DNA of 64,000 nt from Methanoplanus endosymbiosus (GCF_024662215.1 NZ_CP096115.1:2802935-2866934), one strand, 5' to 3'. Shown: positions 56,291-64,000, counted from the stretch's first letter. Notes: generated from the letters alone by a model not told the origin. Numbers and translations are program-made.

Positions 56291-56470
56291 GTCTGATATT
56301 TCAGTGTTGCTTAAGGAATATCATTAATGAATGCTTTTCAGAGAGTTTTGTAACCGGAATCATTCTCCCTATCCTGGCATCTCCTTAAGATCTACTGCCG
56401 GTGCACCTAAGATCCCGGACATTCCTGCCGGCACATCTTTTGTCACAACCGCACCGGCAGTGACACAGGA
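56290..56470 (-). repeat. repeat copy G: acetyltransferase 3' fragment with aminotransferase start
   Basis: It has the leader (GGCACAGTCTGATATTTCAG), GTAACCGGAATCATTCTCC (start of the DegT-type gene on the minus strand), then the acetyltransferase C-terminus (CATCTCCTTAAGATCTACTG, CCTGCCGGCACATCTTTTGTC, ACAACCGCACCGGCAGTGAC). It stops there abruptly. From 56471 to 56669 I see no gene; a promoter for the next gene may lie there. Confidence 0.72.
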
Positions 56471-56669
56471 ATAACATCACCCTTCAGCAACATGTGTGAT
56501 GTTAGTTAGAAGATTATATTTTCACCAGCTTTTCCTACTGTTCTCTCTTTCTAATCATCCATGAATCGTCCGGGTGATAAATTATTTATGCTCCCGGGTG
56601 CTACATTCAATAATCGCTGGGACAAATCCGTATTGCAATTCCGGATTTGTCCAAAATCAGAGGGGAATT

Positions 56670-57845
56670 ATGATCAAAAGAGAAGCCGAAGAGAAGTTAA
56701 AGGAACTTGCAGCCGGATTTCCGGCAGTAAGCGTCACAGGACCAAGACAATCCGGAAAGACAACTCTTGTCAGGTCTGTTTTTCCGGAAAAACCCTATGT
56801 ATTACTTGAAGATTTAGACATTAGATCATATGCAAAGGAAGACCCCAGAAGTTTTCTCGCGCAGTATACAGATACAGGAGCAGTAATAGATGAAATTCAG
56901 CATGTACCTGAATTATTCTCCTACCTGCAGGGAATTCTTGACAGCTCAAAAGAACCGGGAAGGTTCATTCTTACCGGCTCACAGAATTTCATGCTGTCAG
57001 AGAAGATATCACAGTCCCTTGCAGGAAGGGTTGGAATCCTAAAACTTCTTCCGCTGTCGATTTCGGAGATAAAAAATGCCGGCCTGGCGAAAAAGTCATA
57101 TGAGGATTATCTGTTCACAGGATTTTACCCCCGAATCTATGATAATGATATTAATGCGGCAGATTACTACTCATCATATGTCCAGACATATATTGAAAGG
57201 GATCTCAGGCAGCTGAAGCAGATTAAGGATCTTTTTCTGTTTCAGGACTTTCTGAAGATGTGCGCAAACAGAAACGGTCAGGTTGTAAACTTCTCCTCAC
57301 TTGCAAATGACTGTGGTATCACAGACAAAACAGCAAAGGAATGGCTCTCTCTACTTCAGGCATCGTTTACAGTATTTTTAACAAGGTCTCATCACAAAAA
57401 TTACAACAAAAGGCTTACAAAAATGCCAAAACTCTACTTTACAGATCCCGGCCTGGCATCAAACCTTGCAGGAATACAAAGTCCCGAACAGTTAAATTAC
57501 CATCCGCTAAAAGGGGGCCTCTTTGAGTCGATGATAGCAGGTGAACTGTTAAAGTTCAGATTCAACAGATCAAGGGAGAACAATCTTTACTACTGGAGGG
57601 ATAAATCCGGTCATGAGATAGACTGCATCATAGATACAGGACAAAATAATCCGGTTCCCGTTGAGATAAAGGCAGGCAGGACAATAAGTACAGATTACTT
57701 TAAAAATATTTTATACTGGAATAATCTCTCAGGAAACCCTCCGGAAAGGTCCTTTGTTGTCTATGGCGGCGACAAATCTCAGAACAGAAAAGCGGGGAGA
57801 GTAATATCCTATGATGATATTGGTGAGCTGAGCGGATATCTGTAA
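56670..57845 (+). CDS. AAA+ ATPase with C-terminal DUF4143 (archaeal ATPase family)
   Basis: The 391-residue protein has a Walker A loop (SVTGPRQSGKTTLV) at residue 20, Walker B (GAVIDEIQHVPEL), FILTGSQNFMLSEKISQSLAGR, and a C-terminal DUF4143/PD-(D/E)XK-like region (LKGGLFESMIAGELL, GHEIDCIIDT, VPVEIKAGRT). This architecture is common in archaea and anaerobic bacteria and its role is unknown; a DNA-related role is suspected from the nuclease-like end. ATG at 56670 follows GAGGGG at 6-7 bases; upstream in-frame starts are not credible. It stands alone between repeat copies. Confidence 0.88.
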   Translation: MIKREAEEKLKELAAGFPAVSVTGPRQSGKTTLVRSVFPEKPYVLLEDLDIRSYAKEDPRSFLAQYTDTGAVIDEIQHVPELFSYLQGILDSSKEPGRFILTGSQNFMLSEKISQSLAGRVGILKLLPLSISEIKNAGLAKKSYEDYLFTGFYPRIYDNDINAADYYSSYVQTYIERDLRQLKQIKDLFLFQDFLKMCANRNGQVVNFSSLANDCGITDKTAKEWLSLLQASFTVFLTRSHHKNYNKRLTKMPKLYFTDPGLASNLAGIQSPEQLNYHPLKGGLFESMIAGELLKFRFNRSRENNLYYWRDKSGHEIDCIIDTGQNNPVPVEIKAGRTISTDYFKNILYWNNLSGNPPERSFVVYGGDKSQNRKAGRVISYDDIGELSGYL

Positions 57846-58009
57846 TCAGAGATCTTAACAAAGAAAGGTATTTTTAGGGAGAAATGGGCTGATCAGCTTT
57901 TGCACGATTTTCATATTCATTAAGGAATTTTGCCTTTATGGCATAATTATCTGTTAATCTGAAAAGGTCCCGTGTTTTTGGCATTAAGTCCAATATTCGT
58001 CATCAGAAG
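57846..58009. other. intergenic stretch with a worn coding remnant
   Basis: On the minus strand a short open run (LMPKTRDLFRLTDNYAIKAKF) is visible with no start or family match. I see no other feature here. Confidence 0.3.
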
Positions 58010-58343
58010 TTATAGATGATAAAGCGAATCAATGGTATGGTTGACCATACTACATATCTCAGGACCTGCAACTCCCAGTTCACCAATTACTAAAGATGAT
58101 AATACTGTCGCAATCTTATCAGGCCTAACTACGGATGAAGTCTTCAGACCACTCATATTAAATTCCGGATGTGATTCATCCAGAATAACAACGCACGGAG
58201 GAGCTGCTCCTCCCGGAATACGTGACGATATAAATGCCAGGACAACATCATACCTTCCTTCATGCAGGACAGGAGCCGGACATAACTTTGGATGCTGTTA
58301 AATCTGTAAAAGGGAAAGGAACCAGAACAATAGTTCCCTTCAT
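58010..58343 (-). pseudogene. mazF: MazF/PemK-type toxin, one frameshift
   Basis: ATG at 58343 begins MKGTIVLVPFPFTDLTASK, a standard MazF start. One extra base then shifts the frame before CPAPVLHEGRYDVVLAF, and the remainder (ISSRIPGGAAPP, VRPDKIATVLSSLVIGELG) runs to a TAA at 58010. The full protein would be 110 residues. The preceding antitoxin gene is also broken. Confidence 0.85.
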
Positions 58344-58523
58344 TTATACACAACCTTCAGATAAAAAAACAGAGTAGAGATCAGGTTCACCTTCCAGAAA
58401 TCCCTTAAGTGACTTTTCTGATAGAGTCATCAGTCCAATAGTTTCCCTGTCGTTAATCAGCATATCAAGCTTATCAGAAATCTGGAGAATCTGGTCTTTA
58501 ATTTCTCTAATTTATCTTTCCAT
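58344..58523 (-). pseudogene. antitoxin of the MazF pair, nonsense near the start
   Basis: The frame from ATG 58523 reads MER, then TAA, then IREIKDQILQISDKLDMLIND and a C-terminal FLEGEPDLYSVFLSEGCV that ends one base before the mazF start. A coiled-coil-like antitoxin of about 60 residues is implied. The 5' flanking sequence (TCTTTATTCTGGCAGTCAG) recurs near 53015, next to another short worn fragment. Confidence 0.72.
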
Positions 58524-58858
58524 ATTTATCTCTTTATTCTGGCAGTCAGAGGTCATATCCAGTCTCCATCAATTATTATATCTTTAAGACTTTGGCACTT
58601 TTATAATTAATTCTGTGCCAATTTTCAAACGAAAAGGAAAATCTTTTGTTCAGAATGAATGCTCACTTCTGCTCCGGCATCTTAACAGAGAACATAATAT
58701 CCCTCTGCCTGAGTCTCCCCTGTTGTTATTTTCTTATTTCCGGGTGTGAAATACCTTTTAACATTTCTAAGACTCTTATTCTGATCCTAAACAACAAATT
58801 TCAATGCTATATACCATAATTATATAAGATTCATCTTACATAGGTGAGTAAGATCACA
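58524..58858. other. intergenic stretch with promoter of the AbrB-RelE module
   Basis: No gene is seen. A TATA-like run (CCATAATTATATAAGATTC) lies about 40 bases before the antitoxin start at 58859, and AGGTGAG about 11 bases before it. Confidence 0.4.
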
Positions 58859-59125
58859 ATGGATATAGCAATAACCAAAATGAGTTCCAAAGGACAGATT
58901 GTTATTCCATCAGAGATGAGGAAAACAATTCAGAAGGATGAAAAATTTATAATAATAAAACATGAAGAGCAGTTCATCTTAAAAAAGGTGAGTGATCTGG
59001 ACAGTAATTTTGAAGCTGATCTAGAATTTGCAAAAAAAACTGAGGAAGCATTTAATCAGTACAGTAACGGGACATTCATTAAGAAGAATAAGCAGGAATT
59101 TATTGACGGACTCGATGAATGGTGA
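58859..59125 (+). CDS. AbrB/SpoVT-type antitoxin
   Basis: The 88-residue protein starts MDIAITKMSSKGQIVIPSEM, an AbrB swapped-hairpin DNA-binding domain, and has an acidic helical end for toxin binding (ADLEFAKKTEEAFNQY). ATG 58859 follows AGGTGAG; the GTG at 58844 is less likely. Its last 7 bases overlap the toxin gene. It should repress its own promoter and neutralise the RelE toxin. Confidence 0.85.
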   Translation: MDIAITKMSSKGQIVIPSEMRKTIQKDEKFIIIKHEEQFILKKVSDLDSNFEADLEFAKKTEEAFNQYSNGTFIKKNKQEFIDGLDEW

Positions 59126-59367
59126 CTGTATATTATGATCCATTCTTCGAAAAAACAATCCGGAAGATAAACGATCAAAAGGTAAAAACGAAAGTAAAAA
59201 AACAGATTATAAAAATCCTGGAAAACCCGGAAATTGGCAAACCTATGAAATACAACCGGAAAGGTACAAGAGAATTATATATTCCCCCTTTCAGGCTATC
59301 ATATTATTATGACTATGAAACCGAAACCATAGTTTTCCTGACAATATACCATAAAGATAATCAGTAG
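59119..59367 (+). CDS. relE: RelE/ParE-family toxin
   Basis: The 82-residue protein (TVYYDPFFEKTIRKINDQKV, KIGKPMKY-like GKPMKYNRKGTRELYI, PPFRLSYYYDYETETIVFLTIYHKDNQ) has the beta-sheet core and basic residues of RelE ribosome-dependent mRNA interferases. It overlaps its antitoxin by 7 bases. The frame is intact; this is one of the complete modules in the window. Confidence 0.88.
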   Translation: MVTVYYDPFFEKTIRKINDQKVKTKVKKQIIKILENPEIGKPMKYNRKGTRELYIPPFRLSYYYDYETETIVFLTIYHKDNQ

Positions 59368-59389
59368 TTCCAAAGTTAACTGCTCCGGA

Positions 59390-59700
59390 CACAATCGGCA
59401 CAGCCTGATATTTTGGTGGTGCTTAAAGCTGACTGTTCATCGGTGTTTCAGACCGTTTCCAACCAGAATTATTTCCCCCTTGCTCCCTTATCTATCTCCT
59501 TAAGACCTTTTTCCGGTGCACCAACAGCCAGACATTCCTGCCTGTACATCTTTTGTCACAACAGCAGCGACAGGTGCACCCCCCACCATCATCCTTGATC
59601 AAAGATGTAAGTTACCGGGTTGATAAACTATGTAATGCTTTCGAGAGTGACATTTCCTGCGAGTGCAATTAAAAATAGTCATATTATAAATTGTAATTAC
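59390..59700 (-). repeat. repeat copy H: worn acetyltransferase fragment with leader
   Basis: It has the leader (CACAGCCTGATATTTTGGTG, GTGCTTAAAGCTGACTGTTC), TTTCCAACCAGAATTATTTCC at the place of the DegT-type start, the acetyltransferase C-terminus (TCTCCTTAAGACC, TTTCCGGTGCACCAACAGCC, TTTTGTCACAACAGCAGCGAC), and then the same 130-base flank as copy E. No frame survives. Confidence 0.72.
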
Positions 59701-59711
59701 CACAATCTAAA

Positions 59712-59921
59712 TCATTCATTATCTGATTCACTACGTTTTTTAATAATTCTCCATACAACGTTATCAAAATCTTTTTCCAGCCATTTTTTCCGGTCTTTTG
59801 TATAATTACCACTGCCATGTGAATAACTCTGAATAAACCTTACAGCGTCTTTTGGACCCAGGTTTTTTACCAGGACTTCAAACCCAATTATTCTGATCTC
59901 ATTTAATGTCTTATTTACCAT
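59712..59921 (-). CDS. 69-residue protein, copy 2, without PIN partner
   Basis: It is a near-identical duplicate of the gene at 52253-52462 (TLNEIRIIGFEVLVKNLGPK, DAVRFIQSYSHGSGNYTK). The PIN-domain gene that precedes and overlaps copy 1 is missing here; a membrane-protein gene is upstream instead. An intact antitoxin without its toxin is possible. Confidence 0.68.
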   Translation of the reverse strand: MVNKTLNEIRIIGFEVLVKNLGPKDAVRFIQSYSHGSGNYTKDRKKWLEKDFDNVVWRIIKKRSESDNE

Positions 59922-59970
59922 GTATATCCTCCATATGCAATATTAACCAATTCTCAAAATTATGCTCCAT

Positions 59971-60252
59971 TTAATGATCTTTATGGATATTTGGTGATTT
60001 AATCAGCTTTTTCTTTCCAAACTCTTCCATTTCTTCTTTGCTCATATAATACCCTGAATCCATAAGGAGATAATTTCCATATTGATCCAATATATAAATC
60101 ATTAAAACTATTCCTGGACCAATAACTCCAATACCAGCTAAAATTCCCATAGCTTTGGTTGAAAGAAATGAAACAAGGGTTAAAACAAATATTGCCAAAA
60201 CTGTAAAGATTACAAATTTCCTTAGGCTATAAACTCCATTGAATATAGACAT
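59971..60252 (-). CDS. small membrane protein
   Basis: From ATG 60252, preceded by GGGTGA, the protein is 93 residues with two hydrophobic helices (FVIFTVLAIFVLTLVSFL and ILAGIGVIGPGIVLMIYIL) and a charged cytoplasmic tail (KEEMEEFGKKKLIKSP). The frame is open 22 codons further upstream without a better start. No family recognised. Confidence 0.65.
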   Translation of the reverse strand: MSIFNGVYSLRKFVIFTVLAIFVLTLVSFLSTKAMGILAGIGVIGPGIVLMIYILDQYGNYLLMDSGYYMSKEEMEEFGKKKLIKSPNIHKDH

Positions 60253-60309
60253 GTTATTCACCCTTAATACGCAATTATATTCACTTCGGGAGATAAATAA
60301 GTAGTGCCT

Positions 60310-60700
60310 AAGAAGCACATTCAGACTTTTCAGTGATGTTTAAAGGAGACTTTTCATCATATTTTCCAGACTGTTTCCAACCGGAAATATTCCCTTATAT
60401 CTATCCGGCATCTTAAACCCTACCGATGCACCTACTGCAAACATTCCTGCCGGAAACATTTTTTGTCACAACAGCACCGGCAGCGACAAGTGCACCCTCA
60501 CCGGCCACAACTCCGGGAAGAAACGTTTGCATTGGCACCGATTGAGACGCCTTTCTTTATCACCGGATCTTTGACATCGCTTTTGATACTGCCTTTACTG
60601 CTGCCGTGGATGCCACAGTGCGGAGGATACGGGCCATTAATAAATACTGCATTTGGTCCGATGACGACATTATCTTCAGATATAATCACCAGCAAATTCT
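60310..60700 (-). repeat. repeat copy I: decayed acetyltransferase gene
   Basis: It has the leader (AAGCACATTCAGACTTTTCAG), TTTCCAACCGGAAATATTCCC, then most of the C-terminal half of the acetyltransferase (GGAAACATTTTTTGTCACAAC, AGCACCGGCAGCGACAAG, CCGGCCACAACTCCGGGAAG, ATCACCGGATCTTTG). A CTTTTGATACTGCC-type repeat was inserted in the middle, as in copy C1. The 3' flank leading to the regulator gene is the same as in copy D. Confidence 0.75.
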
Positions 60701-60744
60701 TTATTGTCTCATACTACAACATATACTTAAAGTTGAAAGTCAAC

Positions 60745-61086
60745 ATGCCAGATAATCTTATTTCCGTTGTGGAAGAATCAGAGGGCTTAAACAGCAGCCT
60801 CATCTCAAAGATACGCCTGGAAATTCTGTGGGCACTCTCTGAACTTGGCGAAGATGGAGCCACAGCACGGCAACTTAAGGCCGGACTGAATCTGAGCGAC
60901 GGCGCAACCTATACAAACCTGAAAAAACTTGCAGGAATGGGTTATCTCCGCTGCGAAAAAGTGATTTTCGAAGGAGAAGAACTGGAACTTTATGCTATAA
61001 CCCCAAAAGGACTGACTGAATGGCAGCGTGTCCGCAACTGGCTCTGCAAACTCCTGGAATGTGAAGGTGACACCTGTGAGCGATAG
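60745..61086 (+). CDS. winged-helix regulator, copy 2
   Basis: This is the near-identical partner of the gene at 46424 (LISKIRLEILWALSELGEDG, then DGATYTNLKKLAGMGYLRC). Here the original gene order is kept: the YwgA-like gene overlaps its 3' end (GTG at 61076) and a MazF-like gene follows. A TATA-like ACATATACTTAA is about 25 bases before the ATG, which has no ribosome-binding site. It may repress the three genes. Confidence 0.82.
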   Translation: MPDNLISVVEESEGLNSSLISKIRLEILWALSELGEDGATARQLKAGLNLSDGATYTNLKKLAGMGYLRCEKVIFEGEELELYAITPKGLTEWQRVRNWLCKLLECEGDTCER

Positions 61087-61607
61087 AAGCAAAGCAATTG
61101 CCTGGCTTTCGTGAAGCAGATTTTCAGATGGAAAAAAACCTGTTTGAACACCGGCTCATCGCTCAAAAGATCATCTACCTATTGAAACTGAAGGGAATCA
61201 CATTTAAGTACCCTTTTCACCTCTACGTCAGAGGGCCCTACTCACCAGCCTTTGCGTGGGATTACTACCATTATGCTGATGAATTTTACCGGTGCAAAAC
61301 AGAGGACATACTATCACCTGACGAAGTGGATTACATTGCTGAACTTACCGGCCTCTTTAATAAAAACCCCGCCCTGCTTGAGATCGGGGCGACTTACAGC
61401 CATCTGGCCTTCGAGATGCACAACCCACCGCAACAGGCATACAGGACAGTCAGGAGAATGAAATCTTTCTATTCCAACGAACTGATTATCAAAGGTATCA
61501 ACAGAGCAAAGCAGTACCTCTTTATCCCCACCGAAGATGAGAAGAAAGCACTCGAAACCGAGCTGAATAAATGGCAGCTGGCTGGAATTCAGTCAATGAG
61601 GCATTAA
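61076..61607 (+). CDS. YwgA-like protein, N-terminus frameshifted
   Basis: The gene originally began at GTG 61076 inside the regulator's last codons, encoding SDRSKAIA. In copy 1 near 46756 the frame continues into CLREADFQM, but here one extra T (GGCTTTCG) breaks it. From TTG 61098 or ATG 61128 (MEKNLFEH) the frame is open to 61607. The protein has YLLKLKGITFKYPFHLYVRG, PYSPAFAWDYY and a long helical end, resembling YwgA-type phage-associated proteins. Its position between a regulator and a MazF-like toxin suggests an antitoxin or adaptor role. Restart at ATG 61128 would lose about 17 residues. Confidence 0.68.
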
Positions 61608-61608
61608 A

Positions 61609-61943
61609 ATGCAAAGAATGAGAGGAGATATCTGGTTTGTAGACCTCACCGACGCACGGGGGCACGAACAGGGCGGGCTACGACCTGCCATAGTGCTTGC
61701 CGTTGCACATGGGAGCATAACCATTGTAGTCCCAATCACAACAACTCAGGCAGCATTTTCATTCCCATACAGCCATGGCTAGAAAAAAGTTCACAAAACG
61801 GGCTTTCCTGCAATAGTGCAGCACTGATCTTTCAGATTGTTGCCCTCTCTAAAAACCGTTTTGTCAGAAATACCGGAAGATGTTCAGTTGAGGATATGGA
61901 CGCGATAAACATTCTTTTAAAAGATCTGCTCTCTCTAAAATAA
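61609..61943 (+). pseudogene. mazF: MazF-like toxin, frameshifted
   Basis: ATG at 61609 (2 bases after the YwgA-like stop) starts GDIWFVDLTDARGHEQGGLRP with AIVLAV, a MazF beginning. The frame ends at TAG near 61780 because one base is missing. The next frame continues LEKSSQNGLSCNSAALIFQI and RCSVEDMDAINILLKDL to TAA 61943. It is a third-gene toxin in the regulator/YwgA/MazF trio. Confidence 0.85.
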
Positions 61944-62030
61944 CTGATATTTCCGGAATATAGAATATTTATACCAGTTTCAGATGTAAATACTGACATA
62001 CACCCCGGATGTAAATTTCCAATTACCTCT

Positions 62031-62256
62031 TCAAAGGAGTTCACGGAACTCTTCAGTTGTAAGTCCGGCCTGATAAATAATGGACTGAAGAGTTTTTGGT
62101 GCAGGAATTTCACCTGAGTGGACAAAGGACAGTTACAATTACATCGTTTTCCCGGTTATGAAAATAGTGATGCCTCCCTCTGACACCCACAGGCTCAAAA
62201 TCAGCTTTTTTGAGTGCCTTAACGACCTTTTCCCCGGAAATTCGTGGAAGTTTCAT
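62031..62256 (-). pseudogene. hicA: HicA-type toxin with 7-base duplication
   Basis: The start is good (MKLPRISGEKVVKALKKADF, GRHHYFHNREND) but a 7-base duplication (TGTCCTT) near 62130 shifts the frame before SGEIPAPKTLQ. The duplicate copy at 46898 has a different mutation. HicA ATG overlaps the HicB stop by 3 bases (ATGA). Confidence 0.85.
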
Positions 62257-62487
62257 ATTCCGGCTTTTGCAGTATTCATTGTGACAGTTACTTCAACCGG
62301 AACTGGCTTACCGAGTTTTTTTGCAACTTCAATATAACCGGCAATGGCCTTCTCTATATTTGCCAGGGCCTGCGTCCCAATCTGACCCCTCACTGATACA
62401 TCCGGGCAGAGATGGTACTGTTACAGTATAACCTCCATCTTCATTCTTTTCCATCATTACTGTGTATCGAAGGTGATTGTATGACAT
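62253..62487 (-). pseudogene. hicB: HicB-type antitoxin, one frameshift
   Basis: ATG 62487 begins SYNHLRYTVMMEKNEDGGYT and VPSLPGCISEG, then one base is out of place near 62390 and the other frame carries ALANIEKAIAGYIEVAKKLG to KAGI and TGA. Both genes of this pair are damaged. Confidence 0.85.
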
Positions 62488-62844
62488 ATGAAATTCTTCT
62501 ATGCAGATAATTATTTTATAGTTATATAGGTTTTCTCAAGGACCTTAAAATAATCTCCGGCTATTGAATCTCTGGGTAATGTCTGAAAATCCGGAGATGT
62601 CCGGTTATTCATTATGTCTACTGCTTATCCATTTCATTTAATCCGGAAAATTAGTTTTCTGCTTACGCACCACTAAAAAATCCGGCTGAACCGTCAGCGG
62701 AACTGTCGGAATTTTCAGTGATGATTAATAATGGTCAGTCAACACTGTTTTTTCAGACAGCGTCCTTATGTGGATGATTATATTTGGGCAGAAAACAGCA
62801 GCTATAATAAGTTATTTATGTTTTCAGTTCATATTATGCAGTTA
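62488..62844. other. intergenic stretch with leader fragments
   Basis: No gene is seen. It contains the recurring sequence AATTTTCAGTGATGATTAA near 62713 and TCTGAAAATCCGG near 62583, both related to the leader of the acetyltransferase repeats, and a TATA-like TTATTTATG at about 62812 before the next gene. Confidence 0.4.
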
Positions 62845-63231
62845 ATGAAGAGGGTTCAGGTCATCGCTGACGGGTATGTCCAGAGGGTGGGTTATAGGGA
62901 TTTTGTCCAGAAGGAAACTTTCTGCCGGGATATTACAGGATATGTTAAAAACCTCGATGATGGCAAAGTTGAAATTGTCGCTGAAGGAAGTGAAGAGGAA
63001 CTTCAGGCTTTTGTTTCACGAATCAATATAACAAAATATCCAATTAATGTTACTGAATGCAATGTTTCATGGCAGGAAGCAAAAGAAGAATTTAAAAAAT
63101 TTGAGATTAAAAGAGGCGATCGGGAGGAAGAAACTTTTGAGAGACTGGATTACGCCGGGAAAATCAAAGAGATCAGGAAGGAACTTGTCTCTATAAAAGA
63201 TGCACTGGCAAGAGCGGGTATTAAAGTCTGA
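62845..63231 (+). CDS. acyP: acylphosphatase-like protein with C-terminal helix
   Basis: The 128-residue protein has a complete acylphosphatase motif (IADGYVQRVGYRDFVQKE, then GYVKNLDDGKVEIVAEG) with catalytic Arg and Asn in place and the GxVQxVGYR loop intact. A C-terminal extension of about 40 residues (KEEFKKFEIKRGDREEETFER and a Lys/Glu helix) follows. It is related to the first domain of the membrane proteins at 35804 and 54435, and here the domain stands alone, so it may be the active ancestor. ATG 62845 chosen; ATG 62836 is possible. Confidence 0.82.
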   Translation: MKRVQVIADGYVQRVGYRDFVQKETFCRDITGYVKNLDDGKVEIVAEGSEEELQAFVSRINITKYPINVTECNVSWQEAKEEFKKFEIKRGDREEETFERLDYAGKIKEIRKELVSIKDALARAGIKV

Positions 63232-63309
63232 ATTATGATTGCCGGTATCTGAAAAACAGTTATATCCTGAGTTTATTCTCATGCGCATGCAGTTCTGCGT
63301 TTCCTGGGT

Positions 63310-63459
63310 TGATGTGGCCCTTTTTTTCCTATAAATCCGGAAAATTCCTTCTTTAATTCTGAGACAACAGACCCTGAGGCTATCATTCCTGTTCTTATAA
63401 CCTCTGAAACTGCCTTTATTTTCTCTTCATCGATTAAAGGGTTTTGCAACCGGAATCAT
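63310..63459 (-). pseudogene. DegT-type aminotransferase 5' fragment
   Basis: From ATG 63459 the sequence reads MIPVAKP, then (after one extra T) LIDEEKIKAVSEVIRTGMIAS and SELKKEFSGFIGK, the N-terminus of DegT/DnrJ/EryC1 sugar aminotransferases. The rest of the gene is missing. In copies D, F and G the same start directly follows the acetyltransferase stop, so this is a longer piece of the second gene of that ancestral operon. Confidence 0.8.
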
Positions 63460-63624
63460 CTTTTGGCACCCGCCGGACAGCACGCTGCGACCTGCCCGGA
63501 CCTGTTCAGTTGGGCAAAAACTATTGGAAAAGGCAACTGGAGTATTCTCTTCATTAATCTTTGTGGACAGATGTGGAGATGAAACAAATCTGTAATTACT
63601 GCATTAAGGCTGATGAAGATATCA

Positions 63625-63712
63625 TCTTTTGATTACCGTGCCGGCAGGAATGTACACAGGACTCCGGAGTGAGATATTATTTACTATTCCACAGTCTCCT
63701 TCAATGGTTATG
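63625..63712 (-). repeat. repeat copy K: short acetyltransferase fragment
   Basis: GATTACCGTGCCGGCAGGAA and GTACACAGGACTCCGGAGTGA and CAGTCTCCTTCAATGGTTAT match middle parts of the acetyltransferase copies in the same orientation. It is fused directly to the HEPN remnant. Confidence 0.6.
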
Positions 63713-63715
63713 GAA

Positions 63716-64000
63716 ATGTCAACTGATACATTGTTTCATACAGCCATTGAGGCACTTGTTGACATAGCTATAATTATTGAAACAAGCATGAGTGAAAGTC
63801 AGAAGGTCAGAGATTATGAATAATTTGCTGCTTTATTTGATGGTGGATTTATTGGTCCTGATGAATATAATGCCATCCGAAGACTAAATGGTTTTAGAAA
63901 TGCGGTTGTTCATGCATATGACTCTCTGATACTTGATGAAATATATGATAATTATGAATCAATCATCAATGATATTGGACAAATAACTCAGCTTTTCTGT
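63716..64000 (+). pseudogene. HEPN-domain (HepT-type) toxin, nonsense codon, runs off the window
   Basis: The frame encodes a DUF86/HEPN protein (HTAIEALVDIAIIIETSM, FIGPDEYNAIRRLNGFRN and the active motif RNAVVHAY). An in-frame TAA at 63821-63823 stands where a Glu or Gln codon is expected (DYE*FAALFDGG). The N-terminus is cut by the acetyltransferase fragment, and the C-terminus lies beyond 64000. The usual MNT nucleotidyltransferase partner is not in view. Confidence 0.75.

Noticed and set aside
58032-58301. Plus-strand 89-codon open frame
   Set aside because: It is antisense to the MazF pseudogene, which has clear family motifs.

Overview
The window looks like a piece of an archaeal chromosome, most likely a methanogen of the Methanomicrobiales type. 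This is an inference from gene content: A+T-rich TATA-like boxes about 25 bases before several start codons, archaeal-style VapBC, HicAB and MazF modules, an ISH3-family transposase, and a long surface-glycan locus. No rRNA, tRNA or CRISPR array was recognised.

Bases 1-35,400 hold a surface-polysaccharide locus read almost entirely on the minus strand. From the right it contains GDP-mannose dehydratase and GDP-fucose synthase, a UDP-sugar epimerase and dehydrogenase pair, a truncated galU and an ABC exporter. Next comes a complete KDO pathway (kdsD, kdsB, kdsC fused to CBS domains, kdsA) with a radical SAM protein and a putative glycosyltransferase, then a legionaminic/sialic-acid-type pathway (neuA, neuB, amidotransferase, neuC, acetyltransferase, aminotransferase, dehydratase). 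The KDO block is bracketed by direct copies of the 3' end of the ABC exporter gene, one intact and one decayed, which suggests it entered or moved as a cassette.

Bases 2,640-11,410 are a nest of mobile DNA between the leg-type genes and the left-hand polysaccharide genes. An IS21-family element carries a group II intron inside its right terminal repeat region. A second group II intron follows, and its reverse transcriptase gene is interrupted by an IS701-like element and followed by a small inverted-repeat element.

Bases 35,400-64,000 are a different landscape. At least nine decayed copies of one hexapeptide acetyltransferase gene, several with the first codons of a DegT-type aminotransferase attached, all lie in the same orientation. 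Between them sit small cargo blocks: intact toxin-antitoxin modules (MazEF-like, VapBC, AbrB-RelE), many broken ones (HicAB four times, MazF twice, PIN, HEPN), duplicated regulator blocks, an unusual acylphosphatase-like membrane protein repeated with a 45-47-residue ASCH-like protein, and a three-gene cassette ending in a predicted C39-like cysteine peptidase. A DUF4062/ATPase regulator gene is split by an IS605-type element whose tnpB is itself split by an ISH3-type element. The same-direction repeats give a plausible route for the duplications and deletions seen here.

Most claims rest on motif reading and on comparing copies within the window. No database search was possible.
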